From: UBA2030 sp049969475
GTDB lineage: Bacteria > Bacteroidota > Bacteroidia > Bacteroidales > TTA-H9
Length of the DNA: 64,000 bases
Direction: 5' to 3'
Assembly: GCA_049969475.1 (NCBI GenBank)
Contig: JBMFOU010000003.1
Coordinates: 86,319-150,318, forward strand
The position numbers and the translations under genes are program-made. Shown here piece by piece: positions 52,801 to 60,982 of the stretch; within the stretch, counting starts at the first letter, position 1, and each line of letters begins with the position of its first letter. The notes under the pieces were generated by a model. It worked only from the letters and a program-made list of their open reading frames with translations, made no database searches and was not told where the DNA came from.

Positions 52801-53715
52801 GGCGTCCCCAACCAGCAATACAAAGGTTAAATCGGGATGAGTGTTAAAGTAAGAGATGATGTAATTTTTAATGGCCGTGGCCGTGTTGCCTGTGGCCGTA
52901 GTACTAACCATTTCTGTGGGAATGCCAATGGAGTTTTTCCATTCAACATAGGGCTGCATGGAATTCATAAAATCAGGATAGCAGATTACCAGCATACTCC
53001 CAAAGTCATCCACCGGCGTATAATCGGTAGGGCTATAATTGAGAAAATGCCTTGCATACACCTGATTAAACTCGTGAGTTATATGACGGCCCGTAGCCGG
53101 AGGGATAAGCGGATTGGGCCCAGTGGAGTTTACCTGATAAATTTCCACAGTAAAGTCGTGATATACTCTGAGGGTTTTGCTGACGGGGTTGTATTGAAAA
53201 GGATAGATTACCAGGGTTTGTCCGCGAAAATCGCGAAGAATAAAGGGTTCTCTGAGCTCAGTCAATGATTCGGGCCAGAAACGGTTTTGGCTATATTCTT
53301 CGCCCCAGGTAAACGGAACGTTGGATGGATCAATATCGCGGGTAAAATTTCCTTTGGCTGGTGCTACCTCTACATTCGGATAGTCAGTGTATGAAGCGCT
53401 TACTACACGGGTGCTCATCAGGCCATCATCAGGGATAATGACTGAAACCGTGAGTTTGGCCAGGTCGGGGGCACCGGCCTTTAGAATACGGGAAGAATTA
53501 TCCACATCTACAACGAAAGCCTCTCCCCTGGGGGTTTGGATGGAATTAAGATAAAATCCCGGCACCTGAACATTTATTACAGAATGCTGGATATCTGAAC
53601 TTTGCAAAGTAATTGAGGCCTTTCCGGGCTCGGATGAGGCCATAGGAACCCAATTCCCTGCTTTCAAGTAAAAAATACTAAGTAAAACCAGTACAAATAA
53701 TAAAAGACGTTTCAT
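49873..53715 (-). CDS. Gingipain-like C25 cysteine protease with PKD domain and T9SS sorting tail
   Basis: A secreted cysteine protease of 1280 residues. Signal peptide at 1-~20 (MKRLLLFVLVLLSIFYLKAG), then a propeptide (~20-230). The C25 domain (~235-600) carries H447 (YTGHGS) and C480 (WSVACVNGEF), 33 residues apart as in gingipains. Beta-sandwich repeats follow (for example YENSQIADLSLGNGNGQLDYAETANL), a PKD domain near 1130-1200 (SILVGEQVQFYDLSSTAF and VTYNTMGSYDVTLEVSS), and a type A T9SS C-terminal domain (SLSMTLYPNPVTQG, LKPGIYLVKVMTDQGE). The second C25 protease is directly upstream. Specificity is unknown. Confidence 0.93.
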   Translation of the reverse strand: MKRLLLFVLVLLSIFYLKAGNWVPMASSEPGKASITLQSSDIQHSVINVQVPGFYLNSIQTPRGEAFVVDVDNSSRILKAGAPDLAKLTVSVIIPDDGLMSTRVVSASYTDYPNVEVAPAKGNFTRDIDPSNVPFTWGEEYSQNRFWPESLTELREPFILRDFRGQTLVIYPFQYNPVSKTLRVYHDFTVEIYQVNSTGPNPLIPPATGRHITHEFNQVYARHFLNYSPTDYTPVDDFGSMLVICYPDFMNSMQPYVEWKNSIGIPTEMVSTTATGNTATAIKNYIISYFNTHPDLTFVLLVGDAPQIPTNQGSGLGGPSDNAYGYLLGNDHYIDVFIGRFSAENVSHVQTQVTRTIDYEKNPKFLTDDWYTTCLGIASDQGPGDDNEYDYQHVRNMQAKLLNYTYTWNPELFDGNQGGNDAPGNPTPAMVATEVNNGTGIILYTGHGSNTSWGTSGFSNANVNQLTNMGKLPFIWSVACVNGEFMNTTCFAEAWLRASQNNQPTGAIAFLGSTINQSWNPPMEGQDEMVDILVETYPNNIKRTFAGLSLNGCAKMIDTYGTDGADMADTWTVFGDPTLWVRTASPQPITANHNPTLFVGSTTFTVYCPVNGARVTLSKDGVILNTTWVSNGVATLNFEPILNPDTVRLVIFDYNRIPYITDLAVIPATGPYVIYENSQIADLSLGNGNGQLDYAETANLTIGVKNIGVAPSENTLVTLRTSSPYITLIDSTENYGSVPAGQVVAIPEGFQVMVSPQVPDKQIITFKLIVSDTASTWNSLFTLQAHAPVLAHGLVAVVDTNGIPNNRLDPGETVNLNITVSNTGTSAAYNLTGTLTSSDPYLIISTPSVPYGDLLPLGISTQSFVVSALPNTPPGYQAPLTITYTGDYGYSASFEFTLTIGRIPALVIDLDGNTNSGPQMKNALTQLGVIHDYTTTFPTELDKYQSVFVCLGVYPNKHVLTPAEGQALKTYLIHGGRLYMEGGDTWYYDQLNTPTPVHPLFNIKGLKDNGGTLTTINGISSTFTAGMSFTYNGDNNYIDKIEPQNGSFTIFRNASPLYDVAIANNPGTGYKTIGASNEFGGLVDFTTPSTKQQLMWEYLNFFDVFGSPYWANFVALPTSILVGEQVQFYDLSSTAFTNRVWTFPGGDPETSTDPNPVVTYNTMGSYDVTLEVSSPDSTMIISRPGYITVIDVTGIRPHAPSLSMTLYPNPVTQGTAWLKLNGEGLNISRISVYSLTGEEILRIMDFRNNSEINLRALKPGIYLVKVMTDQGELTRRISIL

Positions 53716-53755
53716 GGTTTGTAAATATTTAACACATAATAAATGTTTTAACCGA

Positions 53756-53763
53756 CAAAGATA
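53756..53763 (-). promoter_or_regulatory. Putative -7 box of the first C25 protease gene
   Basis: Minus strand TATCTTTG, 40 nt upstream of the ATG at 53715. The same box precedes the second protease gene. Confidence 0.45.
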
Positions 53764-53817
53764 AAATATTTTTATGCAAACGTTTGTTAAAAGCCAAGTG
53801 CTTTCAGGAAATAATAA

Positions 53818-53838
53818 ACCCCGGCGCTAAGCCGGGGT
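53818..53838 (-). terminator. Intrinsic terminator of the second C25 protease gene
   Basis: ACCCCGGC (53818-53825) and GCCGGGGT (53831-53838) form an 8-bp GC-rich stem. On the minus strand it is followed by TTATTATTT. Confidence 0.8.
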
Positions 53839-53858
53839 AAAATCGATTGTCAAGAGAT

Positions 53859-56800
53859 TTACTTATTCGTTTTCACAATTTTACGTGAGAAGCTATCAGC
53901 CTCTGTGGTAAACCGCAACATGTAAACTCCGGCTGGCAGCGTGGAAGTGTTAATTACACTACGATAGGTGCCCGCTGAAAGGTTAGATTTTTGTTCGGGG
54001 GTGGCTATTACATTCCCAACAATATCCAGAAGATCGATTCGTACGGGTGAGTCTTTCGTCAGGGTGAAATGAATATTTAGATAATTATCGAATGGATTGG
54101 GCGAAACCACAAACCAGGCCGGTTGCTCTTCCTTGGCGATACCTGTTACAAGCACATAGATGCTATTACTAGGTTGCGAAGCACAACCGAACTCGCTAGT
54201 TACAATGGTGTAATAGGTTCCACTGATGGTTGGCGTAAAGGTCTGCTGGGTTGCACCAGGGATAGGCCCAATTTCGTTAAACCACTGGTTGCCTTCGGCA
54301 ACGCTGGATACAAGCATACTTCCCTGTTGTTCAATGACCGGGGTTTCGGGCAGGGGGTGCACAACCACCAGGGCTGTTGCCGTAACCGTTGATTGACCAT
54401 CAAATACTTCAACTGTGAATTCAGTTGTCACCGGAGGAGTAGCAATGGGTGTAGGACTGGTGGAATCGTTGAGGTATTTGCCAGGATGCCAAACGTAAGT
54501 ATAATTACCTGTACCCCCCTGAGTAAGCGTACCCAACTGGGTAGAGCCACCCATACAGATTTCGGGCGGGAAGGCTGCGGCAATGGTATAAAGATTTCCA
54601 CCCACGCAGGAAATATTGGCATCCCATCCGGGTTTGGTGACCACTCCATCCGATTTAAACCGGATGGTTATGGCACCTTCGCTATTGTTTGCAGTGAAAG
54701 CAGGCGGAATGGAGGTACCACAATAGGTGCCCACCAGAGTACTCGTGTTCACCGTTGTTCCATTGTAAATCTGCAGATAATCCCAGCTGCATGTGGAGTT
54801 GGGCTCTACATTAAAGCTATTGAAACTAATTTTTACCTTGGCACCAGGGAATCCGGGATAGAAGGTCATCACATAGTTTTCATTCAGTCCATAGTCATTG
54901 TCAGGCCCTCCCGAATCATAAAACCTGGCATTACAAGCACTCATGCTACCATTGGCCATCAAAACATTCGGGGTGGCGCCAATAACCAGTTGCTTGTTGA
55001 AAGGAGCGGTTATTTGACCCTGGCTTCCTGTAGAAACTGTATAAATAAATGTAATCGGTGTATTAACTGGTGTTATGATATTGGAGATAACATTGAACAC
55101 CGCATTCTTGGTAGCGCCAATTCCGATATTATCGAGGTTTACTGTTGGATTAGTAGCCATGATGTATTGGGAAGCCGCCTGAGGGAACGTCAACTGGCCC
55201 ACTGAATTAATGGCAACCGCACCACCCGAATTAGTAGTAGGTATAATCAGATAGGCTGTTTCGCCCGGGTCGAGAATTCCATTGCCGTTGCCCGTCGTGG
55301 CGTCGTCAATGACAATATTACCTGCCGAAAGTACGGGAGCAAAAATCTTTAGGTTTTTGGTAGATAACCAATCGAGGGTATCGCTGGTAAGGGAGAAATT
55401 TAAGGGGACGTTGTAGCCATTGGGCACCACCGGATGCACAGTAAGGCGGAAAGCATTACGCACCAAAACCGTAGCGTTAGGATTCACACTCTGAACAAAA
55501 TGCGTGGTATCGGTAAGGGAAATATTAGTGTCGCTCGAGGCAAGCAGCATATTAATATTCTGGGCAGGCTGCACACCCACATTTTTAAGCGTAATGTTCA
55601 AAAATACATCTTCCTCGTAGTCGGCACTGAAGTTGTTGTTGCCCAATGAGTCGTTCACCGTTACCGATTGCACAACCAGGTAAGGTCCTGTGGCAGGAAT
55701 GATCTGAATATTACCCAAGTGAGGTTTACGGTTTTGTTTGATAATAACCAGCTGAGCAGTGCCCGGTGAAGAGAAGGCATTAAAGTTTAAATTGACACTT
55801 CCCGTGGGGCCGGCCATGGCAGCAGCTACCAGGTTTCCTTCATAAGATAGAGCCACGTAAGCATTTTCTTCGGTATTAACCGTCAGGTTGGTCATTCCCA
55901 TCAAAAGCGTGGGGTCGTAGCTGGCGGCCACAGGTTGAGGGATACCGTAATAAATCATCAATGAGGGATCGCCCATAAGGCAATAAATTTCCCAATAATA
56001 AGTCTTCATGGTAGAGTTAGACTGCTGCACAGCCATGTTTCCGCCCACCACCATCTGTCCTTGCGTTACATACCAACTCGAAGAAGGTTCTCCATGGTCG
56101 TGGAAGGTAACGTCGTAAGCCCCCAGATGATTGGGGTCGTAGGGAGGATTGGTGACAATATTCTTAAAACCTACTCCCCAATAGAAATCTTCATCCCAAT
56201 AAGTATTGTTGGTACCTCCGATATAACCGACTGCTCCTTTGTTGTTGGCTCTGAGCAACTCCTCAGCAAAGCAAGTAGTGTTGAATTGCGACGATTGACA
56301 GCAGTTTCCTACCATCAGAGGGTATTTGCTCTGGTTTTGCAAAGAAGGTATGTTGGAAATAGTGAAGCTGGGATTAGCCCAACCCGAAGGGCTGCAGTGG
56401 GCAGTATAATTGGCATATCCAACGCCATTCGAAACGTTTTGGATAATGTTTTGTGAGTAATTACCCCCGGTAGGTTCAGGTTGCAGGTAAGTATGTGAAA
56501 GAATTCCGTGCTGGAGATTGAAATAATAAGTAGTGCCATAATTGATCTGTCCGTTGCTCCAGGTCATATGGCTGGCATCTTCTCCGGCCACCATCACGGC
56601 TTCTCCCAGGAAGCTTTCATTGGGGAAGAGGTATTGTTCGTACTCGAGGGTCTTGTTAATCTGAGGTTGTAGTTCGTTCAGGTTATTGGCCGAGAAACGG
56701 CCAATGTAAGCTTCGGGCAGGTTGTCGCCGGTGTATTCCACAAAAGGCAAATCGGTAACATGACTACCTGCCGTACCATTAAAAGCGGGGATCTGAGCCA

Positions 56801-57743
56801 CATCGCCGACCAACAATACAAAGCTTTGCGGATTGTAACCACTGGGTGGATTATTATATAAGCTTGCTAGATAAGCCTTTATGGAAGCGGCTGTATTTCC
56901 TACCTGTGGATCGTTGGTGTATTTGGCTATCACGTTATAACCCCGCTTGATTTTCCATTGAATAAAAGGCTGCAAAGCCGCCTGGAACATGGGGTCCGAA
57001 ATGATTACATAGGTTACCGGCACAGAAGTGATCAACTCGTCGGTGGGCAGCTGCTTATAATTGCCTAGTTGATGATACGTTCCTTCGAAGTAAGGAGAGG
57101 CTGTGCGTTTTTTCAGTTCAAGGGTTGCAGCAACATCGCCTCCATTGAAAGTGATGCGGATATCGGCAGCTACCAGTACCCTTAAACGATTATTCACAGG
57201 ATTGTATTGTACCGGATAAAACTCAAAATTGGCTATGTTGACCCCTCTTAAGATGCCGGCTGGCTCGATACGCACCATTTCTTCATAAAGATATTCATTG
57301 CGGGCATACACCTCATCATTCTTCACAAATGGAACGGTAAGGGGATCATCCTGCTTCGATACCGGAGGTTGCGCAGGAATGAGCTGATGCATAATTCCAT
57401 AGGATGCAAGGTCTATCTCCTTATACTGAGCCGATAAAACCTTAACTTCAGCTTTGGCTCCCAGAGGCAATTCTATCAGCTTCTTCAAAACAGGCACCTT
57501 GGGATATCCAGGGATATTACTGAATCCATAATCGGGAACTGAAATTTCGCTGAAATTCCCTATAGGTGTAGAAACATTGTACCACACAAGCTGGTTGAGC
57601 ACGTTGGTAAACTCAAAGTTTTGATAAGTATTGACCTTGACAGAAAACCGGTTGTCCGATCCTCCAAGATCAATGGTCTGGGCTCGCACATTACCTGCCA
57701 GACCCATCATCAACACGAAAAGAGTAAAAAATCTGGTCTTCAT
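53859..57743 (-). CDS. Gingipain-like C25 cysteine protease with CUB domain and T9SS sorting tail
   Basis: A secreted 1294-residue protease related to its downstream neighbour. A signal peptide (MKTRFFTLFVLMMGLAGNVRA) and propeptide precede the C25 domain with H449 (YTAHCS) and C482 (second Cys of VGNCCQSSQF), again 33 residues apart. Repeated beta-sandwich modules follow (NVTVNDSLGNNNFSADYEEDV-type). A CUB-like domain lies around 960-1070 (ARFYDSGGPDNDYG, CSWDYLQIYNGT, LVGTYCGTSIP). An Ig-like module and a type A T9SS tail (VVSPNPFDNYLNIHF, LPAGVYMLRFTTEADSFSRKI) end the protein. Both genes have their own promoter box and terminator. Confidence 0.93.
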   Translation of the reverse strand: MKTRFFTLFVLMMGLAGNVRAQTIDLGGSDNRFSVKVNTYQNFEFTNVLNQLVWYNVSTPIGNFSEISVPDYGFSNIPGYPKVPVLKKLIELPLGAKAEVKVLSAQYKEIDLASYGIMHQLIPAQPPVSKQDDPLTVPFVKNDEVYARNEYLYEEMVRIEPAGILRGVNIANFEFYPVQYNPVNNRLRVLVAADIRITFNGGDVAATLELKKRTASPYFEGTYHQLGNYKQLPTDELITSVPVTYVIISDPMFQAALQPFIQWKIKRGYNVIAKYTNDPQVGNTAASIKAYLASLYNNPPSGYNPQSFVLLVGDVAQIPAFNGTAGSHVTDLPFVEYTGDNLPEAYIGRFSANNLNELQPQINKTLEYEQYLFPNESFLGEAVMVAGEDASHMTWSNGQINYGTTYYFNLQHGILSHTYLQPEPTGGNYSQNIIQNVSNGVGYANYTAHCSPSGWANPSFTISNIPSLQNQSKYPLMVGNCCQSSQFNTTCFAEELLRANNKGAVGYIGGTNNTYWDEDFYWGVGFKNIVTNPPYDPNHLGAYDVTFHDHGEPSSSWYVTQGQMVVGGNMAVQQSNSTMKTYYWEIYCLMGDPSLMIYYGIPQPVAASYDPTLLMGMTNLTVNTEENAYVALSYEGNLVAAAMAGPTGSVNLNFNAFSSPGTAQLVIIKQNRKPHLGNIQIIPATGPYLVVQSVTVNDSLGNNNFSADYEEDVFLNITLKNVGVQPAQNINMLLASSDTNISLTDTTHFVQSVNPNATVLVRNAFRLTVHPVVPNGYNVPLNFSLTSDTLDWLSTKNLKIFAPVLSAGNIVIDDATTGNGNGILDPGETAYLIIPTTNSGGAVAINSVGQLTFPQAASQYIMATNPTVNLDNIGIGATKNAVFNVISNIITPVNTPITFIYTVSTGSQGQITAPFNKQLVIGATPNVLMANGSMSACNARFYDSGGPDNDYGLNENYVMTFYPGFPGAKVKISFNSFNVEPNSTCSWDYLQIYNGTTVNTSTLVGTYCGTSIPPAFTANNSEGAITIRFKSDGVVTKPGWDANISCVGGNLYTIAAAFPPEICMGGSTQLGTLTQGGTGNYTYVWHPGKYLNDSTSPTPIATPPVTTEFTVEVFDGQSTVTATALVVVHPLPETPVIEQQGSMLVSSVAEGNQWFNEIGPIPGATQQTFTPTISGTYYTIVTSEFGCASQPSNSIYVLVTGIAKEEQPAWFVVSPNPFDNYLNIHFTLTKDSPVRIDLLDIVGNVIATPEQKSNLSAGTYRSVINTSTLPAGVYMLRFTTEADSFSRKIVKTNK

Positions 57744-58064
57744 TGGTTAATTTGTTGGAACTGACTGCAAAGATAAAACCCTTTGGCAAGGAATGAAGGG
57801 AAATGGAAAAATTTCGAAAAGAAAATGCTAAATGGGAATAGAGGGCTTATTTTCAACTTGGAAAGCTTAGAGAATTATTTTTCGCCCCAAAAACCCAGAC
57901 AAGCCCTGAAGGACTACCATTTTACCAGAGAGCATGGTGATAAACGAGGGGGATGAACTTCTCTCATCAGATGACACAGCGAGAAACAGAAGCTTCCTAC
58001 GTTTTAATTATTAAAATCTGTTATTCTGGTAGTTAATAACACCAGGTGCCTGTAACCTGCTAAA
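57744..58064. other. Intergenic region upstream of the second C25 protease gene
   Basis: About 320 bp between two minus-strand genes. Minus-strand TATCTTTG (57768-57775) is a likely -7 box for the protease gene. No coding remnant, RNA gene or clear terminator of the kinase gene is visible. The sequence is A-rich. Confidence 0.5.
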
Positions 58065-59186
58065 TCAGGCGAGGGGCAAAGTAAAGGAGAACGTAGTGCC
58101 TTTACCTTCCTCACTTTCTACAAAATAGGCACCGCCTAACCTGCGGATGAACTCCAGACAAAGGGTTAGCCCAAGGCCTGTTCCTTTTTCCTGTGCTGTA
58201 CCTCGAGTAGTATAGCTTTCTTTACGTTGAAATATCTTAATCTGTGCTTCCCTCGACATACCCACGCCTTTGTCTATCACACTTATGAGGACTTTACTTC
58301 CTTCTTTGCTGGCTTTTACCCATACAGTATCTCCTGCCCTAGAAAATTTTATAGCATTGGAAATGAGATTCCTGAGTATGATATTGAGCATGTTACGATC
58401 AGCCATCACCATCAGGTCATCAGGCGCTTCGTGCTGCAATATGATACCCTTATCGTGGGCCAATGTTTCCATTAATGCCAAATTATCTTCGATCATGGGC
58501 CCAATAAGAAGGGGTTCAGGACTCATGGTCAGCTCAGCCTTCTGACTTTTGGCCCAAAACAACAGATTTTCAAGCATATCATAGGTATATCTCAAAGAAC
58601 GTAACGACTCGTCGATAAGCTCTTTTCTTTCGGTCGGGGTAAGAGCCTCATCGTCGAGCAAGCGCAAAAGATTGAGAATGTTACTGAGAGGTCCGCGCAT
58701 ATCGTGGCCGATAACAGAAAACAAACGGTCTTTACTCTCATTGGCAGCCAATAGTTTTTGATTCATGCTTTCCAGCTCCCGATTGAGCCGAAGCAACTCA
58801 TCGTTCTGCCTTTTCAGGGTCAGATGGGTCTCAATGCGTGCCAGTACTTCTTCTTTGTGAAAAGGCTTGGTAATATAATCGACACCGCCTACCTGAAATC
58901 CTTTAAGTTTATTGGTGGTCTCGGTGAGTGCCGTTACAAAAATTACCGGAATAGAAACTGTTTCAGGATTATCTTTAAGCCGCTGGCATACCTCAAATCC
59001 ATCCATGATGGGCATCATGATGTCGAGCAGGATGAGGTCGGGCTTATCGATAAGCACACTGGAAAGAGCGGCCTCACCCGATTTGGCGATCGCAGTACGG
59101 TAATTCTGCTCTCTCAAAAAATTATTCAGAATCTGCAGGTTTTTGGGATTATCGTCTACCAGTAATATGTATGGCTGATTATTCAT
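58065..59186 (-). CDS. Receiver-histidine kinase hybrid (REC-HisKA-HATPase)
   Basis: A 373-residue soluble protein with the receiver in front: D55 (LILLDIMMPIMDG) with acidic VDDNPKN and Lys in YITKPFHKEE. A coiled linker follows (~125-150), then HisKA with H161 (FSVIGHDMRGPLSNIL) and a HATPase (NLISNAIKFSRAG, VIDKGVGMS, GTGLGLTLCLEF). The order suggests that phosphorylation of the receiver by another kinase regulates this kinase. It overlaps the upstream kinase gene (59179-60936) by 8 bp, making that protein the likely partner. Confidence 0.93.
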   Translation of the reverse strand: MNNQPYILLVDDNPKNLQILNNFLREQNYRTAIAKSGEAALSSVLIDKPDLILLDIMMPIMDGFEVCQRLKDNPETVSIPVIFVTALTETTNKLKGFQVGGVDYITKPFHKEEVLARIETHLTLKRQNDELLRLNRELESMNQKLLAANESKDRLFSVIGHDMRGPLSNILNLLRLLDDEALTPTERKELIDESLRSLRYTYDMLENLLFWAKSQKAELTMSPEPLLIGPMIEDNLALMETLAHDKGIILQHEAPDDLMVMADRNMLNIILRNLISNAIKFSRAGDTVWVKASKEGSKVLISVIDKGVGMSREAQIKIFQRKESYTTRGTAQEKGTGLGLTLCLEFIRRLGGAYFVESEEGKGTTFSFTLPLA

Positions 59187-60936
59187 GGGCGGTGTTATTT
59201 GATAGCAGAGAATTTATTATTTGTTGCAGCATACTCAGTAACGATTCGAAAGTGTCTATTTCAAAATTATTGAGCAATCGCAAGAGTGTTTTTCCAAAGT
59301 TAATAAAACTTTTTAAATTATTTTTAACGGCCCAGTTGAGGAGCTTGTCTACCAGAAGCTTATCCTTTGCGGGATCATGAAAGCCAGGAATAGGGGATGC
59401 CAATTTAAGGATGAGCGACCTAAGTTCTTCTAAAGCCAAGGTCGTAACTTCTGCCAGGGCCACCCGAAGCATAGTCTCATCCCAGCGTCCCGGCGTTCCT
59501 TCCGGAGATAACCATTCGCTGAGCTTTTCAATAAAATCCCGAGCCTTCAAGGGTTGATAAAAAATAAAATCAAAGACATTGAGAATCTCAGACCTATTTT
59601 CACCAAAGGGCAGCACTCCTATCAGGGGTTTTATTTCAGCCAGAGGATAAGACCTCAGTTGCAGCAGCAGCTCGCGAAATGACACCAGTTGTAATGAATT
59701 TAAGACTACCACCAGGGCATCCACTGAGTTACGATTGGCATAACTACTGGCCTCAGCGAGAGAGCTCATAGCTATTGGCTCCCCTCCGGCCCATTCAATC
59801 CACTCTCGGATCCGCTCCCGGCTTGGGCCCAGTTCATCGGCCACAAGAATCTTAAATCCTTTCAGCCCCTGATAGCCTATAGGCAAAGCCTCATCCCCTT
59901 CAGTATATTTTTTCGCTGTCATGGTGAAAATAGCCTTCGTACCCCCTTCCTCTCCGGCCTGGAAAATGAGTTCGCCTCCCAGGGCCCGGGCCATTCCCAA
60001 GGCAATTGAAAGCCCCAGCCCCGCACTGGATGTCAGGGCCATATCCTTTCTGCCCCGATCATATTCTTCAACCCTTTTATTCGTAAAATCAGAAGGAATG
60101 CCACTTCCTGTATCGGTTATTATCCAACAAAACTCCACCGTATCAACTTTCTCCTTGTCCACCCTCAACTCTACCTTTACGCCTCCTTGAACGGTATATT
60201 TGAGGGCATTGGAAATGAGATTAAACAATATTTGCCGAACACGGCCGGCATCGAACACGAGCAAGGGAGGGATTTTTTCATCCAATACCACCCTGAAATC
60301 GAGGTTGCTGCGGCGAGCCTGGGGCAAAAAGAAGAATCGCAGGAGTTCGGCAAAATTTTCCATCTCTACAGGAACCGCTTCCTCTACAAATTTTCCGGTA
60401 GCAATACGGCCATAATCGAGCACCTGCGTGAGCATACTCACCAGCGACTCGCCCGCTCGCAGAATCGCTACAAGATATTCCCTTTGCGCCTCATCATCGG
60501 TTTCTTCAAGCATAAGCTCTGTAAAACCTAACATGCTGTTAAGGGGAGTGCGGAACTCATGAGCCAGTTGCCGAATTAACTTTTCGGCGTTCCAGGCCTG
60601 ATTTTCCTGCTCTGATGCATTCACACACATTAACCAATGCACCTGTTCCACCTCCACCCATTCAAGCACTCTCCACAAAGCACCCTCCGCCTCCAGCATC
60701 TGGCCCGAATGGGGCACCCTGCTCTTTCCCAGCTTGACTACCTTATCGGCCAGCTCGTTCCAACGGAGTGCTTCCGTATTTCGATAAAGAATATTTTCAT
60801 CCTTTATGGCAAAAACCGGATACCTGGCTGCATGAACAAACCCAACTATTTCTTCGATAAGTGGTAATCCTGTCTTGTCCTCTCCCGTTTTTTTCGATTT
60901 TCTGCTGCCCGACATACCCGGAATTCTTTCTTTCAA
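59179..60936 (-). CDS. Histidine kinase with degenerate receiver domain
   Basis: A 585-residue soluble kinase (numbering from 60936). A PAS-like N-terminal region (~28-110, FVHAARYPVFAIKDENILYRN) precedes HisKA with H126 (LAHEFRTPLNSMLGF). The HATPase has NLISNALKYTVQG, ITDTGSGIPSD and SAGLGLSIALG. Residues 360-476 are receiver-like (GFKILVADELGPSR) but the usual phospho-acceptor position reads VVVLNSLQL and the Lys position reads FYQPLKA, so it cannot be phosphorylated in the normal way. A ~90-residue helical C-terminal domain follows. A minus-strand TAAATTTG box (60934-60941) overlaps the first ATG, so translation may begin at the ATG at 60915. Coupled by 8 bp to the REC-kinase gene. Confidence 0.9.
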   Translation of the reverse strand: MKERIPGMSGSRKSKKTGEDKTGLPLIEEIVGFVHAARYPVFAIKDENILYRNTEALRWNELADKVVKLGKSRVPHSGQMLEAEGALWRVLEWVEVEQVHWLMCVNASEQENQAWNAEKLIRQLAHEFRTPLNSMLGFTELMLEETDDEAQREYLVAILRAGESLVSMLTQVLDYGRIATGKFVEEAVPVEMENFAELLRFFFLPQARRSNLDFRVVLDEKIPPLLVFDAGRVRQILFNLISNALKYTVQGGVKVELRVDKEKVDTVEFCWIITDTGSGIPSDFTNKRVEEYDRGRKDMALTSSAGLGLSIALGMARALGGELIFQAGEEGGTKAIFTMTAKKYTEGDEALPIGYQGLKGFKILVADELGPSRERIREWIEWAGGEPIAMSSLAEASSYANRNSVDALVVVLNSLQLVSFRELLLQLRSYPLAEIKPLIGVLPFGENRSEILNVFDFIFYQPLKARDFIEKLSEWLSPEGTPGRWDETMLRVALAEVTTLALEELRSLILKLASPIPGFHDPAKDKLLVDKLLNWAVKNNLKSFINFGKTLLRLLNNFEIDTFESLLSMLQQIINSLLSNNTAHE

Positions 60937-60941
60937 ATTTA
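60934..60941 (-). promoter_or_regulatory. Putative -7 box of the kinase pair
   Basis: Minus strand TAAATTTG overlapping the outermost start codon (60936), favouring the ATG at 60915. Confidence 0.35.
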
Positions 60942-60982
60942 CAACTAATAACTATGGCTTTAACTTATAACCTGGAAAAAAT

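Noticed and set aside
51643..52830. A 395-codon plus-strand open frame
   Set aside because: It lies antisense to the first C25 protease gene, whose signal peptide, catalytic residues and sorting tail are clear. The antisense translation has no family-like features and is a shadow of the real codons.
54393..55205. A 270-codon plus-strand open frame
   Set aside because: Antisense to the second C25 protease. No promoter and no recognisable domain.
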